A DNA stretch of 64,000 nt from Psychroflexus longus (lineage in GTDB: Bacteria > Bacteroidota > Bacteroidia > Flavobacteriales > Flavobacteriaceae). Below, in pieces: positions 27,494-36,086 of this stretch (positions are counted from its first letter, which is position 1; the number at the start of each line of letters is the position of its first letter). The stretch is from positions 124,001-188,000 of the forward strand of contig NZ_JAIQZE010000002.1 of NCBI RefSeq assembly GCF_020164595.1. The letters run 5' to 3'. Under the pieces are notes generated by a model. It searched no databases. It saw nothing but the letters and a program-made list of their open reading frames with translations, and had not been told where the DNA came from. A program made the translations under genes and the position numbers.

Positions 27494-28660
27494 ATGCCTT
27501 TCTACCACAAACTTGGTAAGATTCCACATAAAAGACACACCATCTTTAAAAAACCCGATGGTTGTCTTTATCGTGAGCAGCTGTTCGGAACCATTGGTTT
27601 TGACGGCATGTCAACCAATAGTTATCACGAACATCATCCCACCCAAGTCAAAGAAATTCTTGGACATAAAGATGTTACCCCAAAAATTGCGGTAAATACC
27701 AATTTAAAATCCTACAAATTTCACGGATTTAAAACCATACCTCAACCCGATTATTTAAACAGTAGGACCACCGTTTTACATAACTCCGATGTAAGCATTA
27801 TTCTGGCTGCACCCATGGAATCGTCCAAAGATTACTTTTATAAAAATGCGGATGCTGATGAATTGCTTTTCATCCACAGAGGGAAAGGGAAATTGAGAAC
27901 ACATCTGGGTAATCTGGATTTTGAATACGGAGACTATTTGCTCATTCCAAGAGGGGTTATCTATAAAATCGATTTTGAAACTGAAGATAATCGCTTGTTT
28001 ATTGTAGAATCCAGAAGACCTATCTACACGCCAAAGCGCTACCGAAATCACTTCGGACAATTGCTGGAGCATGCGCCTTACTGTGAACGAGATTTGAGAC
28101 AACCTTATGAACTGGAAACCAATGATGAAAAGGGTGAATTCTTGATCAAAGTGAAAAAAGAGAATCAGTTGTTTGATATGGTGTATGCCACACACCCCTT
28201 TGATGTGGTGGGTTATGACGGCTATAATTATCCTTATGCGTTTTCGATTCATGATTTTGAACCGATTACTGGTAGAATTCACCAGCCACCTCCTGTACAT
28301 CAGACTTTTGAGACTGATGCTTTTGTGGTGTGTTCGTTCTGTCCGAGATTATTTGATTATCATCCGGAAAGCATCCCTGCGCCTTATAACCACAGTAATA
28401 TCGATAGCGATGAAGTCTTATATTATGTCGACGGTGATTTTATGAGCAGAAATGATATTGAAGCAGGACATATTTCTCTGCATCCGGCAGGAATTCCTCA
28501 CGGACCTCATCCTGGTGCAGTAGAGCGTAGTATTGGTCAAACGAAAACGGAAGAACTAGCAGTAATGGTGGACACCTTCAAACCTTTAAAGATAACAGAA
28601 GAAGGTATGGCCATTGCTGATGACAGCTATCATAAATCCTGGCTAGAGGACAACCACTAG
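27494..28660 (+). CDS. hmgA: Homogentisate 1,2-dioxygenase
   Basis: Opens the homogentisate ring to maleylacetoacetate in tyrosine/phenylalanine catabolism. The Fe-binding C-terminal part reads HPAGIPHGPHPGAVERSIG; GKGKLRTHLGNLDFEYGDYL and LIPRGVIYKIDF show the cupin core. 388 residues matches the shorter bacterial form. It lies upstream of hppD, which makes its substrate; a structured RNA repeat begins 11 bases after its stop. Genes for the next step (fumarylacetoacetase) are not in the window. Confidence 0.93.
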   Translation: MPFYHKLGKIPHKRHTIFKKPDGCLYREQLFGTIGFDGMSTNSYHEHHPTQVKEILGHKDVTPKIAVNTNLKSYKFHGFKTIPQPDYLNSRTTVLHNSDVSIILAAPMESSKDYFYKNADADELLFIHRGKGKLRTHLGNLDFEYGDYLLIPRGVIYKIDFETEDNRLFIVESRRPIYTPKRYRNHFGQLLEHAPYCERDLRQPYELETNDEKGEFLIKVKKENQLFDMVYATHPFDVVGYDGYNYPYAFSIHDFEPITGRIHQPPPVHQTFETDAFVVCSFCPRLFDYHPESIPAPYNHSNIDSDEVLYYVDGDFMSRNDIEAGHISLHPAGIPHGPHPGAVERSIGQTKTEELAVMVDTFKPLKITEEGMAIADDSYHKSWLEDNH

Positions 28661-28671
28661 CGAGTAAGCCC

Positions 28672-28837
28672 GCGTTAGGGATTGTCGTGGAAAGCTTTCT
28701 TTATCTAGTGAAGGAAGTCTTGCAGGACTTGGCGACTGGAAGAAGCCAAAGGACAGCAGTAGACTTGTAAAACTAGAGGAAGAAACTTGTAACAAAAGCC
28801 CGACCTTCATCCCCAAAGCGTTGGGGAGGGGTAACGC
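28672..28837 (+). ncRNA. Structured ~165-nt RNA repeat, copy 1 (flavo-1-like candidate)
   Basis: A non-coding block between hmgA and hppD. Ends pair as GCGTTA (28672-28677) with TAACGC (28832-28837). A 6-bp GC-rich hairpin CCCCAA-AGCG-TTGGGG lies at 28811-28826. A second copy on the minus strand at 33517-33680 shares the 5' block (AGGGAT, G-GGAAAGC), the hairpin and the 3' end, and its closing stem is GCGTG/CACGC, a compensatory change. This supports selection on RNA structure. It resembles what I remember of repeated flavobacterial intergenic RNAs such as the flavo-1 motif; that identity is unverified. Confidence 0.65.
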
Positions 28838-28874
28838 CCAGAAAATAAATATTGAATTAAAAAAACATAACACC

Positions 28875-30014
28875 ATGAGTACAGATACTACCAGCCAAAA
28901 ATTACCTAAGGTAAATGCGAAAGCAGAAGATTTCTTACCGATTCTGGGAACTGATTTCGTTGAACTTTATGTAGGAAATGCTAAACAAGCTGCCTATTAT
29001 TATCAGACGGCATGGGGATTCCAACCTGTGGCTTATGCAGGTCTCGAAACCGGTAAAAAAGACACCACGTCCTATGTGTTGCAGCAAGGAAAAATACGTT
29101 TGGTGCTCACCAGTCCAATGAGTCAGTGCGGCGACCTGAACCGACATATCAGTGAGCATGGTGACGGAGTGAAATTTGTCTCGCTCTGGGTAGATGATGC
29201 GACCAAGAGTTTTGAGGAAACCGTAAAACGCGGTGCCAAACCTTATGCTGAACCTTACACGATTGAAGATGATAATGGGAAAGCCGTAATTTCCGGAATA
29301 CATACTTACGGTGAAACCATTCATTTATTTATAGAGCGAAAGGATTATGCCGGACCGTTTTTGCCAGGTTATAAAGCTTGGACTAAGAACTACAAAACTA
29401 AAGGGGTCGGCCTAAAATACATCGACCATATGGTTGGAAATGTAGGCTGGAATGAAATGAACAAGTGGGTAGACTTCTATGCCGATGTCATGGGATTTGC
29501 ACAACTGCTTTCGTTTGATGATAAGGATATTTCTACGGAATATACGGCGCTGATGAGTAAAGTGATGAGCAACGGTAATGGCCGCATCAAATTCCCCATC
29601 AACGAACCAGCTGAAGGGAAAAAGAAATCTCAGATTGAAGAATACATCGATTTTTACAATGGCGCAGGAGTTCAACACATTGCGGTAGCAACAGATAATA
29701 TTATTGAAACAGTGAGCGAATTGCAACGGCGGGGTGTTGAATTTCTAAATATTCCTGAAACCTACTACGATACCGTTCTGGATCGTGTTGGGGAAATCGA
29801 TGAGGATTTAGCTCCGCTTAAAGAGCTTGGTATCCTTATAGACAGCGATGATGAAGGGTATTTGCTTCAAATTTTTACCAAACCTGTTCTGGACAGACCG
29901 ACCATGTTTTTTGAAATTATACAAAGAAAAGGAGCACAATCTTTTGGAAAGGGGAACTTCAAAGCGCTTTTTGAAGCCATTGAACGAGAGCAAACCTTAA
30001 GAGGAACGCTTTAA
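28875..30014 (+). CDS. hppD: 4-Hydroxyphenylpyruvate dioxygenase
   Basis: Converts 4-hydroxyphenylpyruvate to homogentisate, the substrate of hmgA upstream. Two glyoxalase-type halves: the iron ligands appear as His in YIDHMVGNVGWNEM, His in GAGVQHIAVATDNI and Glu in MFFEIIQRKGAQSFGKGNF. 379 residues from the ATG at 28875 (MSTDTTSQKLPK); the frame is open to 28821, but that would extend into the RNA repeat. A terminator hairpin follows at 30041-30069. Confidence 0.95.
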   Translation: MSTDTTSQKLPKVNAKAEDFLPILGTDFVELYVGNAKQAAYYYQTAWGFQPVAYAGLETGKKDTTSYVLQQGKIRLVLTSPMSQCGDLNRHISEHGDGVKFVSLWVDDATKSFEETVKRGAKPYAEPYTIEDDNGKAVISGIHTYGETIHLFIERKDYAGPFLPGYKAWTKNYKTKGVGLKYIDHMVGNVGWNEMNKWVDFYADVMGFAQLLSFDDKDISTEYTALMSKVMSNGNGRIKFPINEPAEGKKKSQIEEYIDFYNGAGVQHIAVATDNIIETVSELQRRGVEFLNIPETYYDTVLDRVGEIDEDLAPLKELGILIDSDDEGYLLQIFTKPVLDRPTMFFEIIQRKGAQSFGKGNFKALFEAIEREQTLRGTL

Positions 30015-30040
30015 TAATATTTGTTTCAATTTGAATTAAA

Positions 30041-30069
30041 AAGAGCTTTAGTTGTACGCTAAAGCTCTT
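30041..30069 (+). terminator. Terminator hairpin after hppD
   Basis: AAGAGCTTTAG (30041-30051), loop of seven bases, CTAAAGCTCTT (30059-30069), an 11-bp stem 26 bases after the hppD stop. The following T tract is weak (ATACTTT). Confidence 0.55.
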
Positions 30070-30159
30070 ATACTTTGGTAAAACTTTTATTATAAAATCC
30101 TCATAAAATAAAGGCATGTTAATTGATAATATTGACATTTGAACAAACGTTATGCATTT

Positions 30160-30927
30160 ATGAAACTTACCCTCAGCCTTTTATTTTGCTTTTTAACCTT
30201 TGCAGGGTTTACTCAATCTGCATTTAAAGAAGGAGAGCTGCTCAACTTCAGAATCAAATATGGCTGGTTCAATACCAGCAAGGCAAGCCTTGAAATCAAA
30301 AAGGCTAAACTAAATGATGAAGATGTCTTTCATATCATTGGTAATGGGAAAAGTGTAGGTTTATTGGACTTATTCTTCAAGGTGAGAGATCGATATGAAA
30401 CGTATATCACAACCCAAGAAGGTGAACCACTAAAATTCATAAGAGATATTAATGAGGGGGGGTACAAGAAACACAAAGAATTGTTTTTCAATCACAAGAA
30501 CAACCGAGTAAAAGTCGTTGACTTCAAGCACAGTACTACAAATTCTTTTGACATAAAACCCAAAACACAAGATATGCTTTCTGCGTTTTATAAACTCAGA
30601 AACACCATAGATACAGATGATCTGAAAATCGGTCAAGAATTTTACCTCAATATGTTCTTCGATGATGAGAACTATGATTTTAAAACAAAATTTTTAGGTT
30701 ACGAAACCCTGGAAACCAAATTTGGGTATGTTGCTTGTCTGAAATTCAGACCTTATGTTATGGCAGACCGTGTTTTCGAAGAAAGTGAAAGCCTTACCTT
30801 TTGGGTAACGGCAGATCAGAATAAAATACCTATTAAGATTGAGGCAGAACTGGCCGTTGGCTCTCTTGTAGCTGAGCTAGACGAATTCGAAGGTTTAAAA
30901 TATCCTTTTAGGACCGTTAGAGATTGA
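30160..30927 (+). CDS. DUF3108 domain-containing exported protein
   Basis: A 255-residue protein with signal peptide MKLTLSLLFCFLTFAGFTQS, then a beta-rich domain beginning FKEGELLNFRIKYGWFNTSK and containing FFKVRDRYETYI and KPKTQDMLSAFYKLRN. These match the DUF3108 family common in Bacteroidota and Proteobacteria, of unknown function, probably periplasmic. I take the ATG at 30160, since the seven-codon extension to a TTG at 30139 would disturb the signal peptide. The UpxY-like gene begins 33 bases downstream, so they may share a transcript. Confidence 0.82.
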   Translation: MKLTLSLLFCFLTFAGFTQSAFKEGELLNFRIKYGWFNTSKASLEIKKAKLNDEDVFHIIGNGKSVGLLDLFFKVRDRYETYITTQEGEPLKFIRDINEGGYKKHKELFFNHKNNRVKVVDFKHSTTNSFDIKPKTQDMLSAFYKLRNTIDTDDLKIGQEFYLNMFFDDENYDFKTKFLGYETLETKFGYVACLKFRPYVMADRVFEESESLTFWVTADQNKIPIKIEAELAVGSLVAELDEFEGLKYPFRTVRD

Positions 30928-30960
30928 TGCAATCTGTAATATTTGGATAATTAGTTTTTT

Positions 30961-31449
30961 ATGATATCTCCTCCCAAAGCACAATCACACTGGTTCGTAT
31001 TATACACCAAACCAAGGTCCGAAAAAAAACTTGCAGAGCAGCTTCTCGGCGATGGTATTCAGGCTTATTGCCCTACTCGGGTTGAAATCAAGCAGTGGAG
31101 TGATCGAAAAAAGAAAGTGGAAACTCCCCTATTACCTTCGATGATATTGGTGAATATCAAAGACGAAGAAAGAGATAGAGTTTTTAATAGAAAACATGCG
31201 GTTCGTTATCTGTATTGGCTTGGCAGACCCGCCAGGGTTACTACTGAAGAAGTGGAAAGCCTAAGATCTATGATAGAAGATAGCCAATTTGAGAGTCAAG
31301 GCCTGGAAAAACTGAAACCAGGAGAGAAGCTGGATATGACTTCATTAGGTTTTGAACACATCCAGGGCACAGTCCAGTTTGTGAACGATCAGGAATGCTG
31401 GATCGTTTTGGAAAATTTGGGCTATGTGGTTAAATTCAAGAGAAATTAA
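30961..31449 (+). CDS. NusG-like antiterminator (UpxY/RfaH type)
   Basis: A 162-residue specialised NusG paralogue. The NGN domain is visible from HWFVLYTKPRSEKKLAEQL through QAYCPTRVEIKQWSDRKKK to LLPSMILVNI, and a short KOW-like C-terminal part ends LENLGYVVKFKRN. In Bacteroides, UpxY proteins bind RNA polymerase and let it read through long capsule operons. Here it is 20 kb from the polysaccharide cluster, next to a DUF3108 gene, so its target is unclear. Its stop overlaps that of the convergent PorP/SprF gene by four bases. Confidence 0.85.
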   Translation: MISPPKAQSHWFVLYTKPRSEKKLAEQLLGDGIQAYCPTRVEIKQWSDRKKKVETPLLPSMILVNIKDEERDRVFNRKHAVRYLYWLGRPARVTTEEVESLRSMIEDSQFESQGLEKLKPGEKLDMTSLGFEHIQGTVQFVNDQECWIVLENLGYVVKFKRN

Positions 31450-32807
31450 AATTTTAAGTTGAGACCAAATTGGTAAGTCAAGGCCTCCGCATTATAAATA
31501 TTACTAAAGTGATTGAGGCGATCTACATTCACAAAAAGATTGATTTTCCAGACATCCAGAGCTAACCCAGCTCCGTAGTTTGGCCTATTGAATTGGTCTA
31601 TCCCTAAACTTACTTTCGCATAAATTGTTTTCCAAAAACTTCTTTCATACATCCCCGTGATGCTGTAGAAAAAATTTCCAGCGCTCACCATGCTAAACCC
31701 ATGTAAACTCAAGGTTTGATTACCAGCACGCTTTCCGCGTGAGTTGACTCTGCACTCGCACCAACCGCCTTCTCCTCCAAAATTATAGCTCAAGCCTGCA
31801 TTTAGTTTAGTAGGTTGAACGTAAGTATAAGCATCGGTTGTGGTTTCAGTTGGAAGATCTTGTTCAATGTCATCTCCAAGATTCTGGTAATAGGTTATAA
31901 GGTCATCTCCAACTGCGAAATTTGGGAATTGAATGCCAAGTCCGTCGTATTCAAAAAAACCACGAGACACATCTCTTCTTGTGTTTTTATTAAATCTGAT
32001 AAAACCCAAATCCAGAATACTTCCTGTAAATTCCCATTGGTCATCAAAAAAATAAGATAAACCAAAGTCCAATCCTAAACCGAAATTAGACCCGATAAGG
32101 ATATTTCCTGTTGACAATTCATCTGCATCTTCAAGTCCAGTACTATCAAACCTTAAATTCAGATTGCTAATGCTTTGCTCAAGCAATAATCCATCGCTTG
32201 CTTGTCTGGAGATAAACTGTCCAGTATTTCTTACAGATCTTATATTAACGCTGGAGGTATATAGCTTTGCCCTTGCACCCAGGTGTAAATCTTCATTAAC
32301 CTGCTCATTGATGCCGAAGTGAAAAACAGTCTGAAGATTCGCTCTAAAGTTGATCTGACCGATATCATAACTTCTGCTTAGCCCAGCATTACCAAAATAA
32401 GCCAGCTCCATCAAATCTTTTGGAAAATTCGAAACTCCATCACTTTCTTGATACACTCCAGCTGAGTAATAACGGTCGTTATATCTAAAGCCAAAATTGA
32501 TGAGATCCAGCTTTTGATTGAACGCCACAAAATCCTTAGGTGAAATCCTATTAATTGCCAAAGCAACATTAGAATTAAAATCATTGTTATTAAAAAAAGT
32601 ATCTACGTTGAAAATCGTATTTCCGGCTGAAGCATAAATGTTTGAAAGTCCTGGAACTCCTACATGGAAATTTGTTTTTTCGTAAGCTGCTCCAGGATTT
32701 AACATCAAAGACTGCGGATTGTGAGTTTGGTTGTAAAGCAAATGCTTATTTTGACCCCACAAGGAGTTAGAAACCACCCATAAAACAATCACTAGTAAAT
32801 ACCTCAT
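31446..32807 (-). CDS. PorP/SprF family type IX secretion-associated membrane protein
   Basis: A 453-residue outer-membrane barrel. The signal peptide is MRYLLVIVLWVVSNSLWGQ, followed at once by the family hallmark HLLYNQTHNPQSLMLNPGA (P/N-rich opening of PorP/SprF). Repeated beta-strands ending NAEALTYQFGLNLKF follow. PorP/SprF proteins anchor or help export gliding adhesins and other type IX substrates; no adhesin is next to it here. I use the ATG at 32807, four bases overlapping the lipoprotein stop (ATGA), instead of 32843. Coupled to the lipoprotein gene upstream. Confidence 0.88.
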   Translation of the reverse strand: MRYLLVIVLWVVSNSLWGQNKHLLYNQTHNPQSLMLNPGAAYEKTNFHVGVPGLSNIYASAGNTIFNVDTFFNNNDFNSNVALAINRISPKDFVAFNQKLDLINFGFRYNDRYYSAGVYQESDGVSNFPKDLMELAYFGNAGLSRSYDIGQINFRANLQTVFHFGINEQVNEDLHLGARAKLYTSSVNIRSVRNTGQFISRQASDGLLLEQSISNLNLRFDSTGLEDADELSTGNILIGSNFGLGLDFGLSYFFDDQWEFTGSILDLGFIRFNKNTRRDVSRGFFEYDGLGIQFPNFAVGDDLITYYQNLGDDIEQDLPTETTTDAYTYVQPTKLNAGLSYNFGGEGGWCECRVNSRGKRAGNQTLSLHGFSMVSAGNFFYSITGMYERSFWKTIYAKVSLGIDQFNRPNYGAGLALDVWKINLFVNVDRLNHFSNIYNAEALTYQFGLNLKF

Positions 32808-33334
32808 TCTCCTGTAAATAAATAACCGCCTTCCACAATACATTCCAACTGCATAGTACCAGAATTAGTGGCTTGAGATGGTTGATTTATAAAAAACTCG
32901 GCTCTTACACTAGAGGTGATAATTTCTATTTCTTGAGGGTTGAGATCTACAAAGAACTCTTTAAGAGTTGGATTCCCTATTGATCCTGCTGGAATTGGCT
33001 CTGTCACTCTAAAAGTTTCTACATCATTAACATCAAAAAAAACAAAATCTAAAGTTTGTCTTTGATTAATACTGTTTTCTGCCAAAACTGTAAACTTTAG
33101 ACTTTCTAGATAATCAGCATTGAACTGTGAGTTCAGAAAATCAACATCAATAAAATCATGAATAGTGTTCGGAACCGGAATAGAATCATTTCCGATGTTG
33201 ATTGATTCCGCTGAATACTGAGTTTGAAAGACATTGGTTTCAAAAGAAGGTTTAGCTTCAAAATCATCTGTATCTAAAGGTCTATCATCCGTACAGCTTA
33301 AATAAAATAAACAAATTATAATAAAATACTTCAT
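32804..33334 (-). CDS. Putative lipoprotein preceding PorP/SprF
   Basis: A 176-residue exported protein; MKYFIIICLFYLSC ends in a Cys that looks like a lipobox (YLSC), followed by TDDRPLDTDDFEAK, an acidic tether typical of Bacteroidota surface lipoproteins. The rest is beta-rich without a domain I recognise. I take the ATG at 33334 because it gives the lipobox; the frame is open to 33352. Its stop is coupled to the PorP/SprF start, so it may be a periplasmic or surface partner of that barrel. Function unknown. Confidence 0.7.
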   Translation of the reverse strand: MKYFIIICLFYLSCTDDRPLDTDDFEAKPSFETNVFQTQYSAESINIGNDSIPVPNTIHDFIDVDFLNSQFNADYLESLKFTVLAENSINQRQTLDFVFFDVNDVETFRVTEPIPAGSIGNPTLKEFFVDLNPQEIEIITSSVRAEFFINQPSQATNSGTMQLECIVEGGYLFTGE

Positions 33335-33516
33335 AGTAGTTAAACAAATCAAATTAAGTCTACCCTAGGTGGCAATTGATAAACGACGGCGAATAAACAA
33401 AAATTGCAGCAATATAGATATATAATAATTGTTTTTTTACTAATCGCTTTAACAATAGTTTGATTAATTTACGAAATATATCCTATTGCAGTTCAATACA
33501 TTAAACACTTTTTTGG

Positions 33517-33680
33517 GCGTGCCCCTCTCCAAAGTTTTGGGGAGGGGCGAGCTATTCGCTTCAAGCCAGTTCAGAAAAGCCAAAAAAATATAGGCTTAGC
33601 AAGAGCTTCTTTTGGTCGCTTTGCCAGACCTTATTTTTTAAAACTTTACTTCCTGGGCTTTCCGCTTCTATCCCTCACGC
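33517..33680 (-). ncRNA. Structured ~165-nt RNA repeat, copy 2 (flavo-1-like candidate)
   Basis: Minus-strand relative of the block at 28672-28837; 164 versus 166 nt. The 5' end GCGTG (33680-33676) pairs with CACGC (33521-33517). The 3' hairpin is longer than in copy 1: CCCCTC-T-CCAA / TTGG-G-GAGGGG spans 33522-33547 (11 bp including one G-U in RNA). The 5' block reads AGGGATAGAAGCGGAAAGC. Middle sequences differ. It begins directly after the stop of the relic frame at 33681. Confidence 0.6.
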
Positions 33681-33890
33681 TTAACTTATTCGCATAATGC
33701 TGAACTCTAGCTTCACATAGCCTGACTCAAAAAGACAAATTAATTGATATCTCTCATCCTCATTTAAGGTGTAGAGGAAGTTAGCTTTTTTAGTATTCCA
33801 CTCCCTAAAATCAAATGTTAGCTGATCGATATCATTAAAATTTAATCGTCTCTTATGATAAAAATGAACATTAAAAAAGACCTTTGCATT
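33681..33890 (-). pseudogene. 5'-truncated gene relic (69 codons, no start)
   Basis: Between a TAA at 33891-33893 and a TAA at 33681-33683 the minus strand stays open for 69 codons with a protein-like composition (for example NEDERYQLICLFESGYVKLE), but it has no ATG, GTG or TTG near its 5' end. I do not recognise the family. It is probably the C-terminal remnant of a lost gene; chance openness in AT-rich DNA is possible. Confidence 0.35.
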
Positions 33891-33930
33891 TTATACGTTT
33901 TATGTCGTAATTTTTAAAAATTCAATAATA

Positions 33931-36024
33931 ATGAACAAAGGTATTTACATAGCTACTAGCGAACCCAACAGTGGAAAATCTATTGTTGCTTTAGGTTTGA
34001 TGAGGATGTTGCTCGCTAAAACTGCCAAAGTTGGCTATTTCAGGCCCATTATAGATGACAATACAGAAGGGAAAAAAGACAATCACATCAATACCATTTT
34101 GTCACATTTCAATTTAGAAATTCAGCACGACGAAGCTTATGCCCTTACGCGGTCAGAATTTATAAACAAACGAAATGCAAATAAAGACGGTGAAATACTG
34201 GACATTATTATTGAAAAGTATAAAGCCTTAGAAGATCGAAATGATTTTATGCTCGTAGAGGGCACTGACTTTTCTGGGGAAGGCACTGCGATTGAATTGG
34301 ATGCCAACATATTAATCGCTCAAAACTTAGGCTTACCTACCATAATTGTTTCCAGCGGTATTGGTAAAAGTTTAGATGAATTTATCAATGGATTAAATTT
34401 AGCTTACGATTCCTTTGATGAAAAAGGAGTAAAAGTTTCTGCCGTCATTGCCAATAAAGTTCAAAAAGAAAATATAGATAGAATCATTAATGGCGTTGAG
34501 AAAAAACTACCCAAGAATGTTGTTGTCAATGCCATTCCATTAATTCCGAATTTAAAAAATCCAACACTTAGAGAAATTGTAAAATCTGTGGATGCCAAAG
34601 TTTTGTTTGGCGAAGAATATTTAAATAATCAAAGCAGCAGTTTTACCGTTGGTGCCATGCAATTGAGGAATTACTTGACTCATCTGGAAGAAGATTGCCT
34701 AGTTATTACACCTGGCGATCGGGCAGATATTATTTTGGGAGCGCTTCAAGCCAATATTTCCAGTAAATACCCAAAGATTTCAGGAATCGTTCTTTCTGGG
34801 GGATTGATTCCCGAAGAGCCTATCATTAGGCTCATTGAGGGTCTACAGTCCATCATCCCAATTCTTTCAGTTGAGGAAAACACCTTTGAAGTTGCCAATA
34901 AAATTGGAGACATGAGATCTCATATGTATGCCGACAATGAAGCAAAGATCCTTTTATCCTTAAATACTTTTGATGAATACTGCGATGTAGATAGACTTTC
35001 AGATAAACTCGTCACCTTCAAACACAAGGGAATGACCCCAAGAATGTTTCAGTATAATTTACTGAAACGCGCTAAAACGCAGCGTAAACATATCGTACTT
35101 CCTGAAGGTAGCGATGATAGAATAATTACAGCTGCTTCACGATTGGCCATGATGGATTTTGTAGACTTGACCCTTTTGGGGCATAAAGATAAGATCGAAG
35201 AAGCGGCTGCAAGATTGAGTATTAAACTGGATTTTGATGTGATCAATATCATCAATCCTTTAGACTCAGACCATATTCAGGATTTTGCCGGAACTCTTTA
35301 TGAGGAGCGAAAGCATAAAGGGATGACCATAGACATTGCTGAAGATTTGATACGAGATGTCTCCTATTTTGGAACTATGATGGTTTATAAAGGTCTGGCT
35401 GACGGCATGGTTTCCGGAGCAGCACATACTACACAACACACCATAAAACCTGCTCTACAGTTCATAAAGATGAAACCTGATGTCTCTGTGGTATCCTCAG
35501 TATTTTTTATGTGTTTGGAAAACAGAGTCTCTGTATTTGGTGATTGTGCCATCAATCCCAATCCTAATGCCGAGCAATTAGCAGAAATCGCCATTTCATC
35601 CGCAGAGTCGAGTAAAGCTTTTGGTATAGAACCAAGAATTGCTATGCTATCTTACTCCTCTGGTGCTTCTGGAAAAGGAGCTGATGTGGACAAAGTGCGA
35701 ACAGCCACAGAAATTGTAAAACAAAAACGACCTGACTTAAATATTGAAGGTCCAATTCAGTATGATGCAGCGGTAGATCTAGCCATTGGACAAAGCAAAC
35801 TACCTGATTCTAAAGTCGCCGGGCAAGCCACCGTGTTGATTTTTCCAGATTTGAATACGGGAAACAATACTTATAAGGCCGTACAACGGGAGACTGGAGC
35901 AATCGCTATTGGCCCTATGTTGCAAGGACTGAATAAACCCGTCAACGATTTGAGTCGAGGATGTACGATTGATGATATTTTTAATACTGTTATCATCACT
36001 GCTATACAAGCACAAGGTCTTTAA
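33931..36024 (+). CDS. pta: Phosphate acetyltransferase (three-domain form)
   Basis: Interconverts acetyl-CoA and acetyl phosphate. The 697-residue form has an N-terminal P-loop/BioD-like domain (IATSEPNSGKSIVALGLMR), a central DRTGG-type domain (ITPGDRADIILGALQAN) and the C-terminal catalytic PTA domain (HIVLPEGSDDRIITAASR; MVSGAAHTTQHTIKPALQ; DLNTGNNTYKAVQRETG). Followed after 62 bases by ackA with which it forms the acetate pathway. Confidence 0.95.
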   Translation: MNKGIYIATSEPNSGKSIVALGLMRMLLAKTAKVGYFRPIIDDNTEGKKDNHINTILSHFNLEIQHDEAYALTRSEFINKRNANKDGEILDIIIEKYKALEDRNDFMLVEGTDFSGEGTAIELDANILIAQNLGLPTIIVSSGIGKSLDEFINGLNLAYDSFDEKGVKVSAVIANKVQKENIDRIINGVEKKLPKNVVVNAIPLIPNLKNPTLREIVKSVDAKVLFGEEYLNNQSSSFTVGAMQLRNYLTHLEEDCLVITPGDRADIILGALQANISSKYPKISGIVLSGGLIPEEPIIRLIEGLQSIIPILSVEENTFEVANKIGDMRSHMYADNEAKILLSLNTFDEYCDVDRLSDKLVTFKHKGMTPRMFQYNLLKRAKTQRKHIVLPEGSDDRIITAASRLAMMDFVDLTLLGHKDKIEEAAARLSIKLDFDVINIINPLDSDHIQDFAGTLYEERKHKGMTIDIAEDLIRDVSYFGTMMVYKGLADGMVSGAAHTTQHTIKPALQFIKMKPDVSVVSSVFFMCLENRVSVFGDCAINPNPNAEQLAEIAISSAESSKAFGIEPRIAMLSYSSGASGKGADVDKVRTATEIVKQKRPDLNIEGPIQYDAAVDLAIGQSKLPDSKVAGQATVLIFPDLNTGNNTYKAVQRETGAIAIGPMLQGLNKPVNDLSRGCTIDDIFNTVIITAIQAQGL

Positions 36025-36086
36025 TTATGTAATGAGCATAAACTTTTAGTTTTATCATTTTTAGATAACTACAAAATTTTAAACAG

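Larger units (their letters stand above)
33353..33930. other. 578-base gap holding an RNA repeat and a gene relic
   Basis: The region upstream of pta holds copy 2 of the structured RNA (33517-33680, minus) and a 69-codon open frame without start codon (33681-33890, minus). The GACCTTTG at 33879-33886 is one mismatch from TAnnTTTG and might be part of the pta promoter. Nothing else recognised. Confidence 0.5.

Noticed and set aside
28643-28876. 77-codon minus-strand frame between hmgA and hppD
   Set aside because: Lies over the RNA repeat; coding potential is explained by the absence of stops in a GC-richer structured RNA.
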